Positions 1-7,337 of a stretch of DNA of 64,000 nucleotides are shown here, one piece after another. Every line of letters begins with the position of its first letter. Positions within the stretch are counted from its first letter, which is position 1. The notes under the pieces are model-generated. The model worked only from the letters and a program-made list of their open reading frames with translations, was not told the origin of the DNA and searched no databases. Origin of the DNA: Belnapia moabensis DSM 16746 (GTDB taxonomy: Bacteria > Pseudomonadota > Alphaproteobacteria > Acetobacterales > Acetobacteraceae); the NCBI RefSeq assembly GCF_000745835.1, contig NZ_JQKB01000004.1, positions 124,001 through 188,000 of the forward strand. The letters are read 5' to 3'. The position numbers and the translations under genes are program-made.

Positions 1-41
1 TCGGGCACCTCGCGGAAGCAGTCGCGGCAGAGGGCGGGCAT
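1..41 (-). CDS. dinB: Start of probable DNA polymerase IV (partial)
   Basis: Only the first 13 codons are inside the window. They read MPALCRDCFREVP on the minus strand and begin one base after the stop of the ROK kinase (TGAGATG). Many alphaproteobacterial DinB proteins begin with a short CxxC zinc-ribbon-like lead of exactly this style (CRDC followed by a second CxxC) before the polymerase domain. The call therefore rests on recalled family resemblance over a very short stretch. The tight junction suggests co-transcription with the ROK gene. Another protein with an N-terminal CxxC pair cannot be excluded. Confidence 0.4.
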   Translation of the reverse strand, partial: MPALCRDCFREVP

Positions 42-42
42 C

Positions 43-945
43 TCAGTCCCAGAGCCGCGCCGCGCCCAGCACGCCGGAACTGTCGCCATGCACCGCCCGC
101 AGCAGCGGCGTCTCCACGACGTCGGAGAAGACGAAGTCCCGCCATCGCCGCGGCACTAGGTCATAGAGATGCGCCATGTTGGAGAGGCCACCCGCCAGCA
201 CGATGCAGTCCGGGTCGAGCAGGTTGATGACATGCGCCAGCGCCCGAGCCAGCCGGTCGGCATGGCGGGCGATCGCCCCGGCCGCCGCCGCATCCCCTGC
301 GGCAGCCCGCGCCGGCAGCCCGCCGGCATCGCGCGCGCCCGACCCATCGGCATCGGCCGCCAGCGCCGGGCCGCGGAGGAAGGTCTCGATGCAGCCCCTC
401 CGCCCGCACCAGCAGGCCGGACCGGGATACTCCTCCGGCGTCATCCAGGGCAGCGGGTTGTGGCCCCATTCCCCGGTGATGCGGTTGCGCCCTTCCTCGA
501 TTCGCCCCTCCGTGGTGATTCCCGCTCCGACGCCCGTGCCGAGGATGACGGCGAAGACACGGCGATAACCGGCCCCCGCGCCATCCGCCGCCTCGCTCAT
601 CGCCAGGCAATTGGCATCGTTCGAGAGCCGCACGGGTCGGCCGAGCCGCGCCGCGACATCGGCATCCAGCCGCCCGCCGTTCAGCCAGGTGGAGTTCGCC
701 CCGCGCACCAGCCCCGTCGCGGGCGAGAGGCTGCCAGGGATGCCGATGCCGACCGAGCCCTGGCCGCTCAGCTCCGCCTCCGCCGCCTCCACCAGCGCGC
801 CGATCAGGCCGATGACGTCGGCATAGTCGGGCGGCGTCGGCGCCCGGCGGCGGAGGCGGATGGCGCCCGTGGCGTCGAGCGCCACGATCTCTGTCTTGGT
901 ACCGCCGAGGTCGATGCCGAGGCGGAAGGGCATGGTGCTTGTCAT
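43..945 (-). CDS. ROK family sugar kinase
   Basis: This is a 300-residue ROK-family kinase, probably phosphorylating a hexose or amino sugar (fructokinase, glucokinase or N-acetylglucosamine kinase type) in the cytoplasm. The ATP-binding loop GIDLGGTKTE is at residues 10-19. The catalytic Asp110 lies in SNDAN, and GTGVGAG is near residue 136. The ROK zinc signature CWCGRRGCIE (Cys178, Cys180, Cys185, with His162 upstream) is intact. The length is normal for the family. An alternative start at 933 (MPFRLG) would remove four residues. It is divergent from the TusA gene, with only 29 bases between them. The substrate cannot be read from the sequence. Confidence 0.88.
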   Translation of the reverse strand: MTSTMPFRLGIDLGGTKTEIVALDATGAIRLRRRAPTPPDYADVIGLIGALVEAAEAELSGQGSVGIGIPGSLSPATGLVRGANSTWLNGGRLDADVAARLGRPVRLSNDANCLAMSEAADGAGAGYRRVFAVILGTGVGAGITTEGRIEEGRNRITGEWGHNPLPWMTPEEYPGPACWCGRRGCIETFLRGPALAADADGSGARDAGGLPARAAAGDAAAAGAIARHADRLARALAHVINLLDPDCIVLAGGLSNMAHLYDLVPRRWRDFVFSDVVETPLLRAVHGDSSGVLGAARLWD

Positions 946-974
946 GATGGGGGCCGGGTGCTGTGCTCTTCAGC

Positions 975-1208
975 ATGTCTGAAACGCTGCTCGATGTGCA
1001 GGGCCTCTCCTGCCCTCTCCCGGTGCTGAAGGCCAACAAGGCGCTGCGGGCCCTGCCGCCGGGCGCGCAGCTGGTGGTGCTCGCCACCGACCCGGCGGCG
1101 GCGAAGGACTTCCCCGCCTATTGCGCCGAGACCGGGCACGAGCTGGTCGAGGCCGCCGAGGCGGAGGGCGTCTGGCGCTTCGTCCTGCGGAAGAAGGAGG
1201 CGGCATGA
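975..1208 (+). CDS. TusA/SirA-like sulfur carrier protein
   Basis: This 77-residue protein has the SirA/TusA fold signature DVQGLSCPLPVLKA. Cys13 in the CPxP motif is the residue that carries persulfide sulfur in characterised TusA proteins. Such proteins feed sulfur to tRNA thiolation, molybdenum cofactor or other pathways. I chose the ATG at 975 because the protein then begins directly with the conserved MSETLLDVQG. An upstream ATG at 963 would add four residues. The stop overlaps the ATG of the next gene (ATGA), so the two are translationally coupled. The physiological acceptor is unknown. This could equally be one of the YedF-like orphan paralogues rather than true TusA. Confidence 0.85.
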   Translation: MSETLLDVQGLSCPLPVLKANKALRALPPGAQLVVLATDPAAAKDFPAYCAETGHELVEAAEAEGVWRFVLRKKEAA

Positions 1209-2131
1209 GCCTGCTGCTGCTCACCCATCGCGCCTGCCTCCGCCACGACCCGGGCGACTACCATCCGGAATGTCCCGACCGGCTGCGCGCCGTGCTGGCA
1301 GGGCTGGAGGTGGAGGAGTTCAGCGACCTCATCCGCGCCGAGGCGCCGGAGGCAACGGTCGAGCAGCTGGAGCGCGCCCATCCGCGCAACTACATCGACG
1401 CCATCCTTGCCATCCGCCCGGCCGAGGGCGAGAGCGTGGCGATGGATGCGGATACGGTGATGAGCGCCGGCAGCGCCGAGGCCGCGCTCCGGGCGGCCGG
1501 CGCCGCCGTCGCCGCTGTCGATGCGGTGATGGGCGGCGAGGTGCGCCGCGCCTTCTGCGCCACGCGCCCGCCCGGCCACCATGCCGAGCCGGCGCGGCCA
1601 ATGGGCTTCTGCTTCTTCGCCAATGCCGTCATCGCCGCGCGGCATGCGCAGGCGGTGCATGGCGCGGCGCGCGTCGCCATCCTCGATTTCGACGTGCATC
1701 ACGGCAATGGCAGCCAGGCCTGCGTCGAGGCGGATGCGTCGATCCTCTTCGCCTCCTCGCATCAATGGCCGCTCTATCCGGGGACGGGCGATCGGCGGGA
1801 GCGGGGGGTGGGCAACATCTTCAATGCGCCACTCCGGGCCGGGGCCGATGGCGCCGAGTTCCGCGAGGCCTGGCAGGCGCTGCTGCCCGCGATCGAGGGG
1901 TTCCAGCCGGACCTGCTGGTGATCTCGGCCGGCTTCGATGGCCATGCGCGCGACCCGCTGGCGCAGCTCCGCCTGCGCGAGGCGGATTTCGCCTGGGTAA
2001 CGGAGGCGCTCTGCGGCATCGCCGAGCGGCGCTGCGGCGGCCGCGTCGTCAGCCTGCTGGAGGGCGGCTACGACCTCGACGCGTTGGCCAGCAGCACGGC
2101 GGCGCATGTGCGGGTGCTGATGCAAGCCTGA
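1205..2131 (+). CDS. Histone deacetylase family amidohydrolase
   Basis: This 308-residue protein belongs to the arginase/deacetylase fold (HDAC class II, acetoin-utilisation or acetylpolyamine amidohydrolase relatives). The catalytic dyad is RPPGHH (His125, His126). The zinc ligands are Asp163 and His165 in FDVHHGNG and Asp245 in SAGFDGH. The transition-state tyrosine is Tyr289 in EGGYD. All key residues are present, so an active zinc amide hydrolase is expected. The substrate may be acetyl-lysine, an acetylpolyamine or another N-acyl compound. The start at 1205 overlaps the TusA stop by four bases, and the protein begins with the family-typical TH...H..PECPDR segment. It appears to be in one operon with the next two genes. 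Confidence 0.9.
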   Translation: MSLLLLTHRACLRHDPGDYHPECPDRLRAVLAGLEVEEFSDLIRAEAPEATVEQLERAHPRNYIDAILAIRPAEGESVAMDADTVMSAGSAEAALRAAGAAVAAVDAVMGGEVRRAFCATRPPGHHAEPARPMGFCFFANAVIAARHAQAVHGAARVAILDFDVHHGNGSQACVEADASILFASSHQWPLYPGTGDRRERGVGNIFNAPLRAGADGAEFREAWQALLPAIEGFQPDLLVISAGFDGHARDPLAQLRLREADFAWVTEALCGIAERRCGGRVVSLLEGGYDLDALASSTAAHVRVLMQA

Positions 2132-2188
2132 GGATCGGCTCGGAGCCGGTTGGAACTGCGGAGGGCGCCTGCCGTTCGCCCTGGCTGA

Positions 2189-3154
2189 ATGTACCATCCC
2201 GAACCCCTGAACGGCGCCGACGCCGCGCTCCTCACCCTTGCGGAGGCGGTGCGGAACACCGGCTATCGCTTCGTCACGCCAACGCCGGCGACCCATGCGC
2301 GGGTCAACATGCGACCCGGCAACAAGGTGGCGCGCGACCTGCGTGATGTCTTCGGCTGGAGCCGCCCCTTCTCACCGGATGTGATGCCGCCCGGGCTGTT
2401 CGAGCTGATGCGCCGGGCCGAGGTGGCGGTGCCCGAGGGCGATGGGCCGCTCTGGCGCAGCCTCCTGCGGCTGTCCAGCCTGGACGGCGAGGTGTTCCTG
2501 CATTCCGCTTATCCAACCGGCGCCGCCGATGCCGTGTTCTTCGGGCCGGATACATATCGCTTCGCCTCGGCCATCCAGGCGGAGCTGGCTGCCCGCACCG
2601 ATCCCATCCGTCGCGCAGCCGATATCGGCTGCGGCGCGGGGCCGGGCGGCATCCTCGTCGCCAAGGCCTGCCTGCAGGCCGAGGTGGCGATGCTCGACAT
2701 CAACGATGCCGCGCTCCGCCTCGCACGCGTCAACGCTGCCCTCGCCAATACGCCCAATGCGGCGGCCATCCGGAGCGACCTGCTGACGGGGGTGCCGGGC
2801 GAGTTCGACCTGATCGTCTCCAACCCGCCTTACCTGCTCGACCCAGCGCGGCGGTCCTACCGCCATGGCGGCGGGTCGCTCGGCGAGGGCCTCTCCGTCG
2901 CCATTCTCGATGCGGCCCTGGGGCGTCTGGCGCCGGGGGGCACCCTCGTCCTCTACACCGGCATTGCCATCGTCGGGGGGCAGGACGCCTTCCTCGACGC
3001 GGCTATGCGCCGCCTCGCCGGGGCCGACATGCCCTGGCGCTACCGCGAGGCCGATCCGGATGTCTTCGGCGAGGAGCTGGAGGGCGGCGCCTATGACCAA
3101 GCCGACCGCATCGCTGCCGTCGTGCTCACCGTAACGAAGCCAGGGAGGCGATGA
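2189..3154 (+). CDS. Class I SAM-dependent methyltransferase, NPPY type
   Basis: This 321-residue protein is a Rossmann-fold methyltransferase. Motif I is DIGCGAG (residues 145-151), and an acidic residue ends the second strand in MLDIND. The NPPY motif at 212-215 is characteristic of N-methyltransferases acting on glutamine amides or exocyclic amines of bases (PrmC/HemK, 'methyltransferase small' group). The N-terminal 120 residues do not resemble the PrmC helical domain, so this is not called as PrmC. It follows the HDAC-like gene after 57 bases and overlaps the iron-enzyme gene at its stop. The modified substrate is unknown. Confidence 0.82.
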   Translation: MYHPEPLNGADAALLTLAEAVRNTGYRFVTPTPATHARVNMRPGNKVARDLRDVFGWSRPFSPDVMPPGLFELMRRAEVAVPEGDGPLWRSLLRLSSLDGEVFLHSAYPTGAADAVFFGPDTYRFASAIQAELAARTDPIRRAADIGCGAGPGGILVAKACLQAEVAMLDINDAALRLARVNAALANTPNAAAIRSDLLTGVPGEFDLIVSNPPYLLDPARRSYRHGGGSLGEGLSVAILDAALGRLAPGGTLVLYTGIAIVGGQDAFLDAAMRRLAGADMPWRYREADPDVFGEELEGGAYDQADRIAAVVLTVTKPGRR

Positions 3155-4053
3155 TGCCGGAAGGCAGCCTGTATCCGACCACCACATCCGAGGACGCCGT
3201 GCAGGACCGTCTGCAGCGCCGCTTCGCCGGACTGAACCGCCGCCGCTTCACCCCGGCCCTGCCCGACAGCGATTGGGCGCAGGACAGGGAGGAGCTGACC
3301 GCGCTGGAACGTGAGGAGGCCGATTTCCTCGAAGCGCGCCGCGCCGCGGTCGCTGCCCGCGCCGCCGAGGCGCCAACCGACCCGGATGGCTTCATCGCCT
3401 GGTTCGAGGCGCTGGACCGCAACGGCCCCGGCCAGGGCGACCCGCTCTTTCCCTGGCTGGCCGAGCGGGCCTCGATGAACGAGATGCGCTGGTTCCTCAC
3501 CCAGGAAGTCGCCGGCGAGGCCGGCTTCGAGGATCTGGCCGCGTTGACCCAGGTGCGCATGCCGCAGCGGCCGAAGCTCGAGATCGCGCGCAACTACTGG
3601 GACGAGATGGGCCGCGGCAACCCGAAGGGCATGCACGGCCCGCTGCTCGACACGCTCGCCCATCGGCTCGGCCTCGATCCGCGGATCGAGACGACGGTGT
3701 GGGAGGCGCTGGCGCTGGCCAATGTCATGGCCGGGCTCGCGGCGAACCGGCGCTATGCCTATCACTCGGTCGGCGCGCTCGGGGTGATCGAGCAGACGGC
3801 GCCCGGCCGCTCGGCCATGGTCGCGCGCGGGCTGAAGCGGCTGAAGGTGCCGGCCGGCGACCGCCACTATTTCGACCTGCACGCCATCCTTGACGTGAAG
3901 CACTCGGCGGCCTGGAATGCCGAGGCGATCCGGCCGCTCGTCGCGGAGAATCCGCGCTATGCGACGGCGATGGCGGAGGGCGCGCTGATGCGGCTCGAAT
4001 GCGGCGCGGCCTGCTTCGCGCGGTACCGGCGGGCGCTGCGCCTGCCGTTCTGA
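3154..4053 (+). CDS. Haem-oxygenase-like iron-containing redox enzyme
   Basis: This 299-residue protein resembles the 'iron-containing redox enzyme' families of the haem-oxygenase-like diiron (HDO) superfamily, whose members include fatty-acid and amino-acid N- or C-oxidases. Candidate metal ligands are Glu118, His161 in the segment DEMGRGNPKGMH, Glu213, and the final helix pattern DLHAILDVKH (His243, Asp247, His250). This spacing is typical of HDO enzymes. I chose the ATG at 3154 over 3151 because GGGAGG then lies five bases upstream. The start overlaps the methyltransferase stop by one base (TGATG). The substrate cannot be predicted, but the coupling implies a shared pathway with the methyltransferase. 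Confidence 0.75.
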   Translation: MPEGSLYPTTTSEDAVQDRLQRRFAGLNRRRFTPALPDSDWAQDREELTALEREEADFLEARRAAVAARAAEAPTDPDGFIAWFEALDRNGPGQGDPLFPWLAERASMNEMRWFLTQEVAGEAGFEDLAALTQVRMPQRPKLEIARNYWDEMGRGNPKGMHGPLLDTLAHRLGLDPRIETTVWEALALANVMAGLAANRRYAYHSVGALGVIEQTAPGRSAMVARGLKRLKVPAGDRHYFDLHAILDVKHSAAWNAEAIRPLVAENPRYATAMAEGALMRLECGAACFARYRRALRLPF

Positions 4054-4058
4054 AGCAG

Positions 4059-4325
4059 TCAGAAGGGCGGCAGCGGGATGCCGCGCCGCCGGTCGCTCTG
4101 CCGGTTCCAGCGCTCGAACTGATCGCGGGAGAGGGCGCGCCGGGCTTCGCGCGGGCCGTTGATGGCGCGGTCGGTCGCCTCCTTCTCGCGCTGCCGGGCC
4201 CACCAGGCATCGAGCTGGCGCTGCCGCTCGGCCGGCGTCACCGGAGCAGGCGGGAGCTGCTGCGCCGCGGCTGGCAGCGCGGCCGCGATCAGGCCGAGGA
4301 TGAGGAGGCACCGCATCCCCGTCAT
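4059..4325 (-). CDS. Small secreted protein, function unknown
   Basis: This 88-residue protein begins MTGMRCLLILGLIAAALPAAA, a clean Sec signal peptide with an AxA cleavage site. A short proline-containing spacer follows, then a charged, tryptophan-containing, Arg/Glu-rich region (DAWWARQREKEA, EARRALSRDQFERWNRQSDRR) that should be helical. The start is at 4325, or nine bases later at 4316. Longer frames would bury the signal peptide. It is convergent with the iron-enzyme gene, five bases away, and divergent from the VOC gene. No domain is recognised. The mature product is expected in the periplasm. Confidence 0.65.
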   Translation of the reverse strand: MTGMRCLLILGLIAAALPAAAQQLPPAPVTPAERQRQLDAWWARQREKEATDRAINGPREARRALSRDQFERWNRQSDRRRGIPLPPF

Positions 4326-4366
4326 ATCGTGTGGCCGGGCTGGCTTGCGAAGGGGCATGATGCGGC

Positions 4367-4789
4367 ATGACCGACGCCCCGCCGCTTGCCGGATTGCTGG
4401 AGACCGCGCTTTACGCCGAGGACATGGCACGGGCGCGCGGCTTCTACGAAGGCGTGCTCGGCCTTGCGCCGATGTTCGCTGATGAGCGGCTGACCGCCTA
4501 TCCGGTCGGTGGGCGGAGCGCGCTGCTGGTCTTCCTGCGCGGCAGCACCACGGCGACGGTGCACCTGCCAGGCGGCACCATCCCGCCGCATGACGGCATC
4601 GGCGGGGTTCATGCGGCGCTGGCCGTCACGGCGGAGGCGCTACCCGCCTGGGAGGCGCGGCTGTCGGCGCATGGCATCGCCATCGAGGGGCGGACGCGCT
4701 GGCCGAGGGGCAGCGAGAGCGTCTATTTCCGTGACCCGGACGGCAACCTGCTCGAACTTGCGACACCCGGCCTTTGGCCGGTCTGGTAG
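4367..4789 (+). CDS. VOC family (glyoxalase-like) protein
   Basis: This 140-residue protein of the vicinal oxygen chelate superfamily has two beta-alpha-beta-beta-beta halves. The first begins LLETALYAEDMARARGFYEGVLGL and the second ends with the classic YFRDPDGNLLELATPGLW. His, Glu and Tyr residues of the usual metal site are present near the halves. Members include glyoxalase I, extradiol dioxygenases and bleomycin or fosfomycin resistance proteins. The sequence does not settle which, and a lactoylglutathione-lyase-like or uncharacterised role is most likely. It stands alone between divergent and unrelated neighbours. Confidence 0.85.
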   Translation: MTDAPPLAGLLETALYAEDMARARGFYEGVLGLAPMFADERLTAYPVGGRSALLVFLRGSTTATVHLPGGTIPPHDGIGGVHAALAVTAEALPAWEARLSAHGIAIEGRTRWPRGSESVYFRDPDGNLLELATPGLWPVW

Positions 4790-5074
4790 CGTTGCGCCTC
4801 GCGGAGCTCGTCCGGCCTCATCACCGTGAAAGCCCCGGACAGCTCTTGGACGCCATGCATCCTTCCCTGCGGCCGCTTCGCCTCCGTCATCCGCCCGCCG
4901 GCATGACGGCGATGTGCGGGCTCGTTGTGGCCGGGCTGGCCCATGGCGCGGGTGGTGACCGATGCGCCGCGAGCCCTCCTGCCGCAGGAATCGGGCACGG
5001 TGCTGCGGCCCGAGTGAGGCGCTTGCCCGCAGCGCCACCGCGGCCTATGGCGCGGGCAGCAGGGGATACTGGCG

Positions 5075-6313
5075 ATGAGCAATCAGCGGATCGACGGGGC
5101 AAGGCTGTGGGACAGCCTGATGGCGATGGCCGAGATCGGCGCGACGCCGAAGGGTGGCGTCCGGCGCCTCACGCTTACCGAGGTCGACCGGCAGGGGCGG
5201 GAGCGGTTCCGCGGCTGGTGCGAAGCGCTGGGGCTCACGGTGCGGGTGGACGCCATTGGCAACATGTTCGCCCGGCGCGAGGGGCGCGACCCGACACGGC
5301 TGCCGGTCCTGATGGGCAGCCATCTCGACAGCCAGCCTTCAGGCGGCAAGTTCGACGGTGCGCTCGGCGTGATCGCGGGGCTGGAGGTGATGCGCAGCCT
5401 GCACGATCTCAACATCCAGACCGAGGCGCCGATCGAGCTGGTCAACTGGACCGACGAGGAGGGCAGCCGATTCGGCCATTCGCTGATGGGGAGCGGTGCC
5501 TGGGCGGGCGTCTATACGCTGGAGAAGGTCTATGGGCTGCGCGATGTCGAGGGTGTCTCGGTCGAGGAGGCGCTGACCGGCATCGGCTACAAGGGCGAGA
5601 TGCCGGCGAAGCCATTCCCGGCGGATGCCTATTTCGAGCTGCATATCGAGCAGGGGCCGATTCTCGAGCGCGAAGGCAAGCGGATCGGCATCGTCACCGG
5701 GGCGCAGGCGCAGGTCTGGTACGATGCGGTCGTCACCGGGCAGGATGCGCATGCGGGGACGACGCCGCCCTCCGCGCGGCGGGATGCGCTGGTCTGCGCG
5801 GCGCGGATCATCGACCTGGTGGACCGCATGATGCGGGCGCGGGGCGAGGACGGGCGCGGCACCGTCGGGCAGCTGCATGTGCTGCCGAACAGCCGCAACG
5901 TGGTCCCGGGCGAGGTGCGGTTCAGCGTCGAGTTCCGCCACCCCGACTTTGGCGAGATCGAGCGGCTGGCGGCGCAATTCCCGCGCGAGGCAGGGTTCAT
6001 CGCCCGCGATTGCGGGACGCCGCTGAAGCTGGAGGAGCTGTTCCGGCTGCCGGCGCAGCCTTTCGATCCGGGCTGCGTCGACCTCGTGCGACAGGCGGCG
6101 GCGAGGCTCGGGCTGCCGGCGCGGGAGATCGTCTCGGGTGCTGGGCACGATGCGGTCTATGTGGCGCGAAGCGTGCCGACGGCGATGATCTTCACCCCCT
6201 GCAAGGACGGGCTCAGCCACAACGAGGCGGAGAGCATCGAGCCGGACGAGGCGGAGGCGGGGTGCCAGGTGCTGTTCGAGGCGGTGGTGGCGCGGGCGAA
6301 CCGGGCGGTTTGA
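5075..6313 (+). CDS. M20 Zn-dependent hydrolase (allantoate amidohydrolase / N-carbamoylase type)
   Basis: This 412-residue enzyme belongs to the M20 hydantoinase/carbamoylase subfamily, which removes carbamoyl or ureido groups from allantoate, ureidoglycolate or N-carbamoyl amino acids. Metal-binding motifs are present in order: GSHLDSQPSGGKFDGALGV near residue 82, WTDEEGSRFGHS near 125, and ELHIEQGPILE near 190. A dimerisation domain follows, with the late histidine in SGAGHDA. The N-terminus MSNQRIDGARLWDSLMAMAEIGATPKG... matches the family and fixes the start. The 285 bases upstream hold no convincing gene. A purine or pyrimidine nitrogen-salvage role is likely but unproven. Confidence 0.85.
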   Translation: MSNQRIDGARLWDSLMAMAEIGATPKGGVRRLTLTEVDRQGRERFRGWCEALGLTVRVDAIGNMFARREGRDPTRLPVLMGSHLDSQPSGGKFDGALGVIAGLEVMRSLHDLNIQTEAPIELVNWTDEEGSRFGHSLMGSGAWAGVYTLEKVYGLRDVEGVSVEEALTGIGYKGEMPAKPFPADAYFELHIEQGPILEREGKRIGIVTGAQAQVWYDAVVTGQDAHAGTTPPSARRDALVCAARIIDLVDRMMRARGEDGRGTVGQLHVLPNSRNVVPGEVRFSVEFRHPDFGEIERLAAQFPREAGFIARDCGTPLKLEELFRLPAQPFDPGCVDLVRQAAARLGLPAREIVSGAGHDAVYVARSVPTAMIFTPCKDGLSHNEAESIEPDEAEAGCQVLFEAVVARANRAV

Positions 6314-6342
6314 GTATTCTCAAAATTTGCAGGGGTGGCGCG

Positions 6343-6390
6343 GCAAGCCTTTGGTTCGCTTGGGGCTTGCGGGGAAAATTTTAGATTTTT
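6343..6390 (+). terminator. Hairpin plus T-rich tail after the M20 gene
   Basis: A seven-base inverted repeat (GCAAGCC at 6343-6349, GGCTTGC at 6364-6370) lies 30 bases past the stop. A few G residues follow, then a strikingly AT-rich stretch (AAAATTTTAGATTTTT) in an otherwise GC-rich region. This is a plausible intrinsic terminator for the M20 gene. The AT-rich block could also serve the convergent VIT1-like gene. The rest of 6314-6474 shows nothing else. Confidence 0.5.
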
Positions 6391-6474
6391 GGGATTGAGG
6401 CGGGGTGGCGGGCGCGGCTTCGCCTTCGGCAAATAATCCTGTAGCCGAGAGTGGGGCCGACGTCCAGCGGATCG

Positions 6475-7212
6475 TCAGCCGCCGACCCATTGCGCGATGA
6501 GGTAGGCGACCGTCGCCGCGAGGCCGCCGATGCCGAAGGTCTGCAATGCCCCGCGGAGCGGGGGCAGGCCCGTCGCGCGGGCCTTCAGCCAGCCGAAGCC
6601 AAGCAGGGCGAGGCCCGTCATCATGGCGGACACCATCAGGGCCGGGCGCGTCTCGGCCATGAGGATGTAGGGGGAGAGGGGGACCAGGCCGCCCATCAGA
6701 TAGGCGCCGCCAATGGTCGCCGCCGATCGCGCGGCGCGGCCGGGGGTGGGCTCGGTCAGTTCCAGCTCGAAGCGCATCATGAAGTCGACCCAGCGGCGGC
6801 GGTCGGTGGCGATGGCCTCCGTAGCCTGGCGCAGGGTGTCGCCGCGGAGGCCGTAGCGGTGGAGGATGGCCGCGACCTCCCAGCGCTCGCGGTCGGGGTA
6901 GTCGCGGGTTTCCTGTTCCTCGCGGCGGCGCTCGGCCTGGAAGTGCTGGGCGTCGGTGCGGGCGGCGAGGTAGCCGCCGAGGCCCATGGCGACGCAGCCG
7001 GCGGCGATCTCCGCAAGGCCGGCGGTCACGATCAGCGGGTTGGCGGCGATGGCGCCGGAGAGGCCGGCGGCGAGGGCGAAGGGGACGGTGAGGCCGTCGG
7101 CCATGCCGATGACGAGGTCGCGCACCGTCTCGGAGGCGGTGAAATGCTGCTCGCCCTCGGGCGGGCCGGGCGGGGCGGGGGGGAGTTCCTCGCGCTGGGG
7201 GGCGGCGTCCAT
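6475..7212 (-). CDS. VIT1/CCC1 family metal transporter
   Basis: This 245-residue inner-membrane protein is of the vacuolar iron transporter (VIT1/CCC1) type, which in characterised members exports Fe2+ or Mn2+ from the cytoplasm. The N-terminal signature is HFTASETVRDLVIGMADGLTVPFALAAGLSGA. There are about five membrane segments. The long cytoplasmic helical segment is rich in Glu and Arg (HFQAERRREEQETRDYPDRE), matching the metal-binding region of the family. The gene points back toward the M20 gene. No iron-responsive site is evident upstream. Metal specificity is not decided by the sequence. Confidence 0.88.
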   Translation of the reverse strand: MDAAPQREELPPAPPGPPEGEQHFTASETVRDLVIGMADGLTVPFALAAGLSGAIAANPLIVTAGLAEIAAGCVAMGLGGYLAARTDAQHFQAERRREEQETRDYPDRERWEVAAILHRYGLRGDTLRQATEAIATDRRRWVDFMMRFELELTEPTPGRAARSAATIGGAYLMGGLVPLSPYILMAETRPALMVSAMMTGLALLGFGWLKARATGLPPLRGALQTFGIGGLAATVAYLIAQWVGG

Positions 7213-7244
7213 GGCGGGAGACTAGCAGGGAAAGCGGTGTGAAA

Positions 7245-7263
7245 TCGCTAAGCGACTTAGCGA
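7245..7263. promoter_or_regulatory. 19-bp palindrome upstream of tkt, candidate operator
   Basis: TCGCTAAG-CGA-CTTAGCGA is a perfect inverted repeat with eight-base arms and a three-base centre. Its centre lies about 30 bases before the -35-like hexamer of the predicted tkt promoter, that is, near -64 relative to a start site at about 7318. That is a usual position for a LysR- or MarR-type activator or repressor site. It also lies just upstream of the divergent VIT1-like gene. The regulator is unknown, and the sequence does not match the TNA-N7-TNA box described for CbbR. Confidence 0.45.
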
Positions 7264-7282
7264 CCGCCGAAGGGAGGCCGGG

Positions 7283-7311
7283 TTGCCCCTCCCGGCCACC
7301 GGCCGTATAGG
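7283..7311 (+). promoter_or_regulatory. Predicted housekeeping promoter of tkt-gap-pgk
   Basis: TTGCCC (7283-7288), a 17-base spacer and TATAGG (7306-7311) form a sigma-70-like promoter 27 bases before the tkt start. It overlaps a GC-rich inverted repeat (GGCCGGG at 7276-7282 with CCCGGCC at 7291-7297), which could influence transcription or the 5' end. This is inferred from the sequence only. Confidence 0.45.
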
Positions 7312-7337
7312 GCGCGCAACCCAGGAGGACCGCTGTT

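Noticed and set aside
4790-5074. Possible small gene in the gap before the M20 hydrolase (for example ATG 4943 to stop 5017, 24 codons)
   Set aside because: No ribosome site, no homology I recognise and no structure; nothing else supported in these 285 bases.
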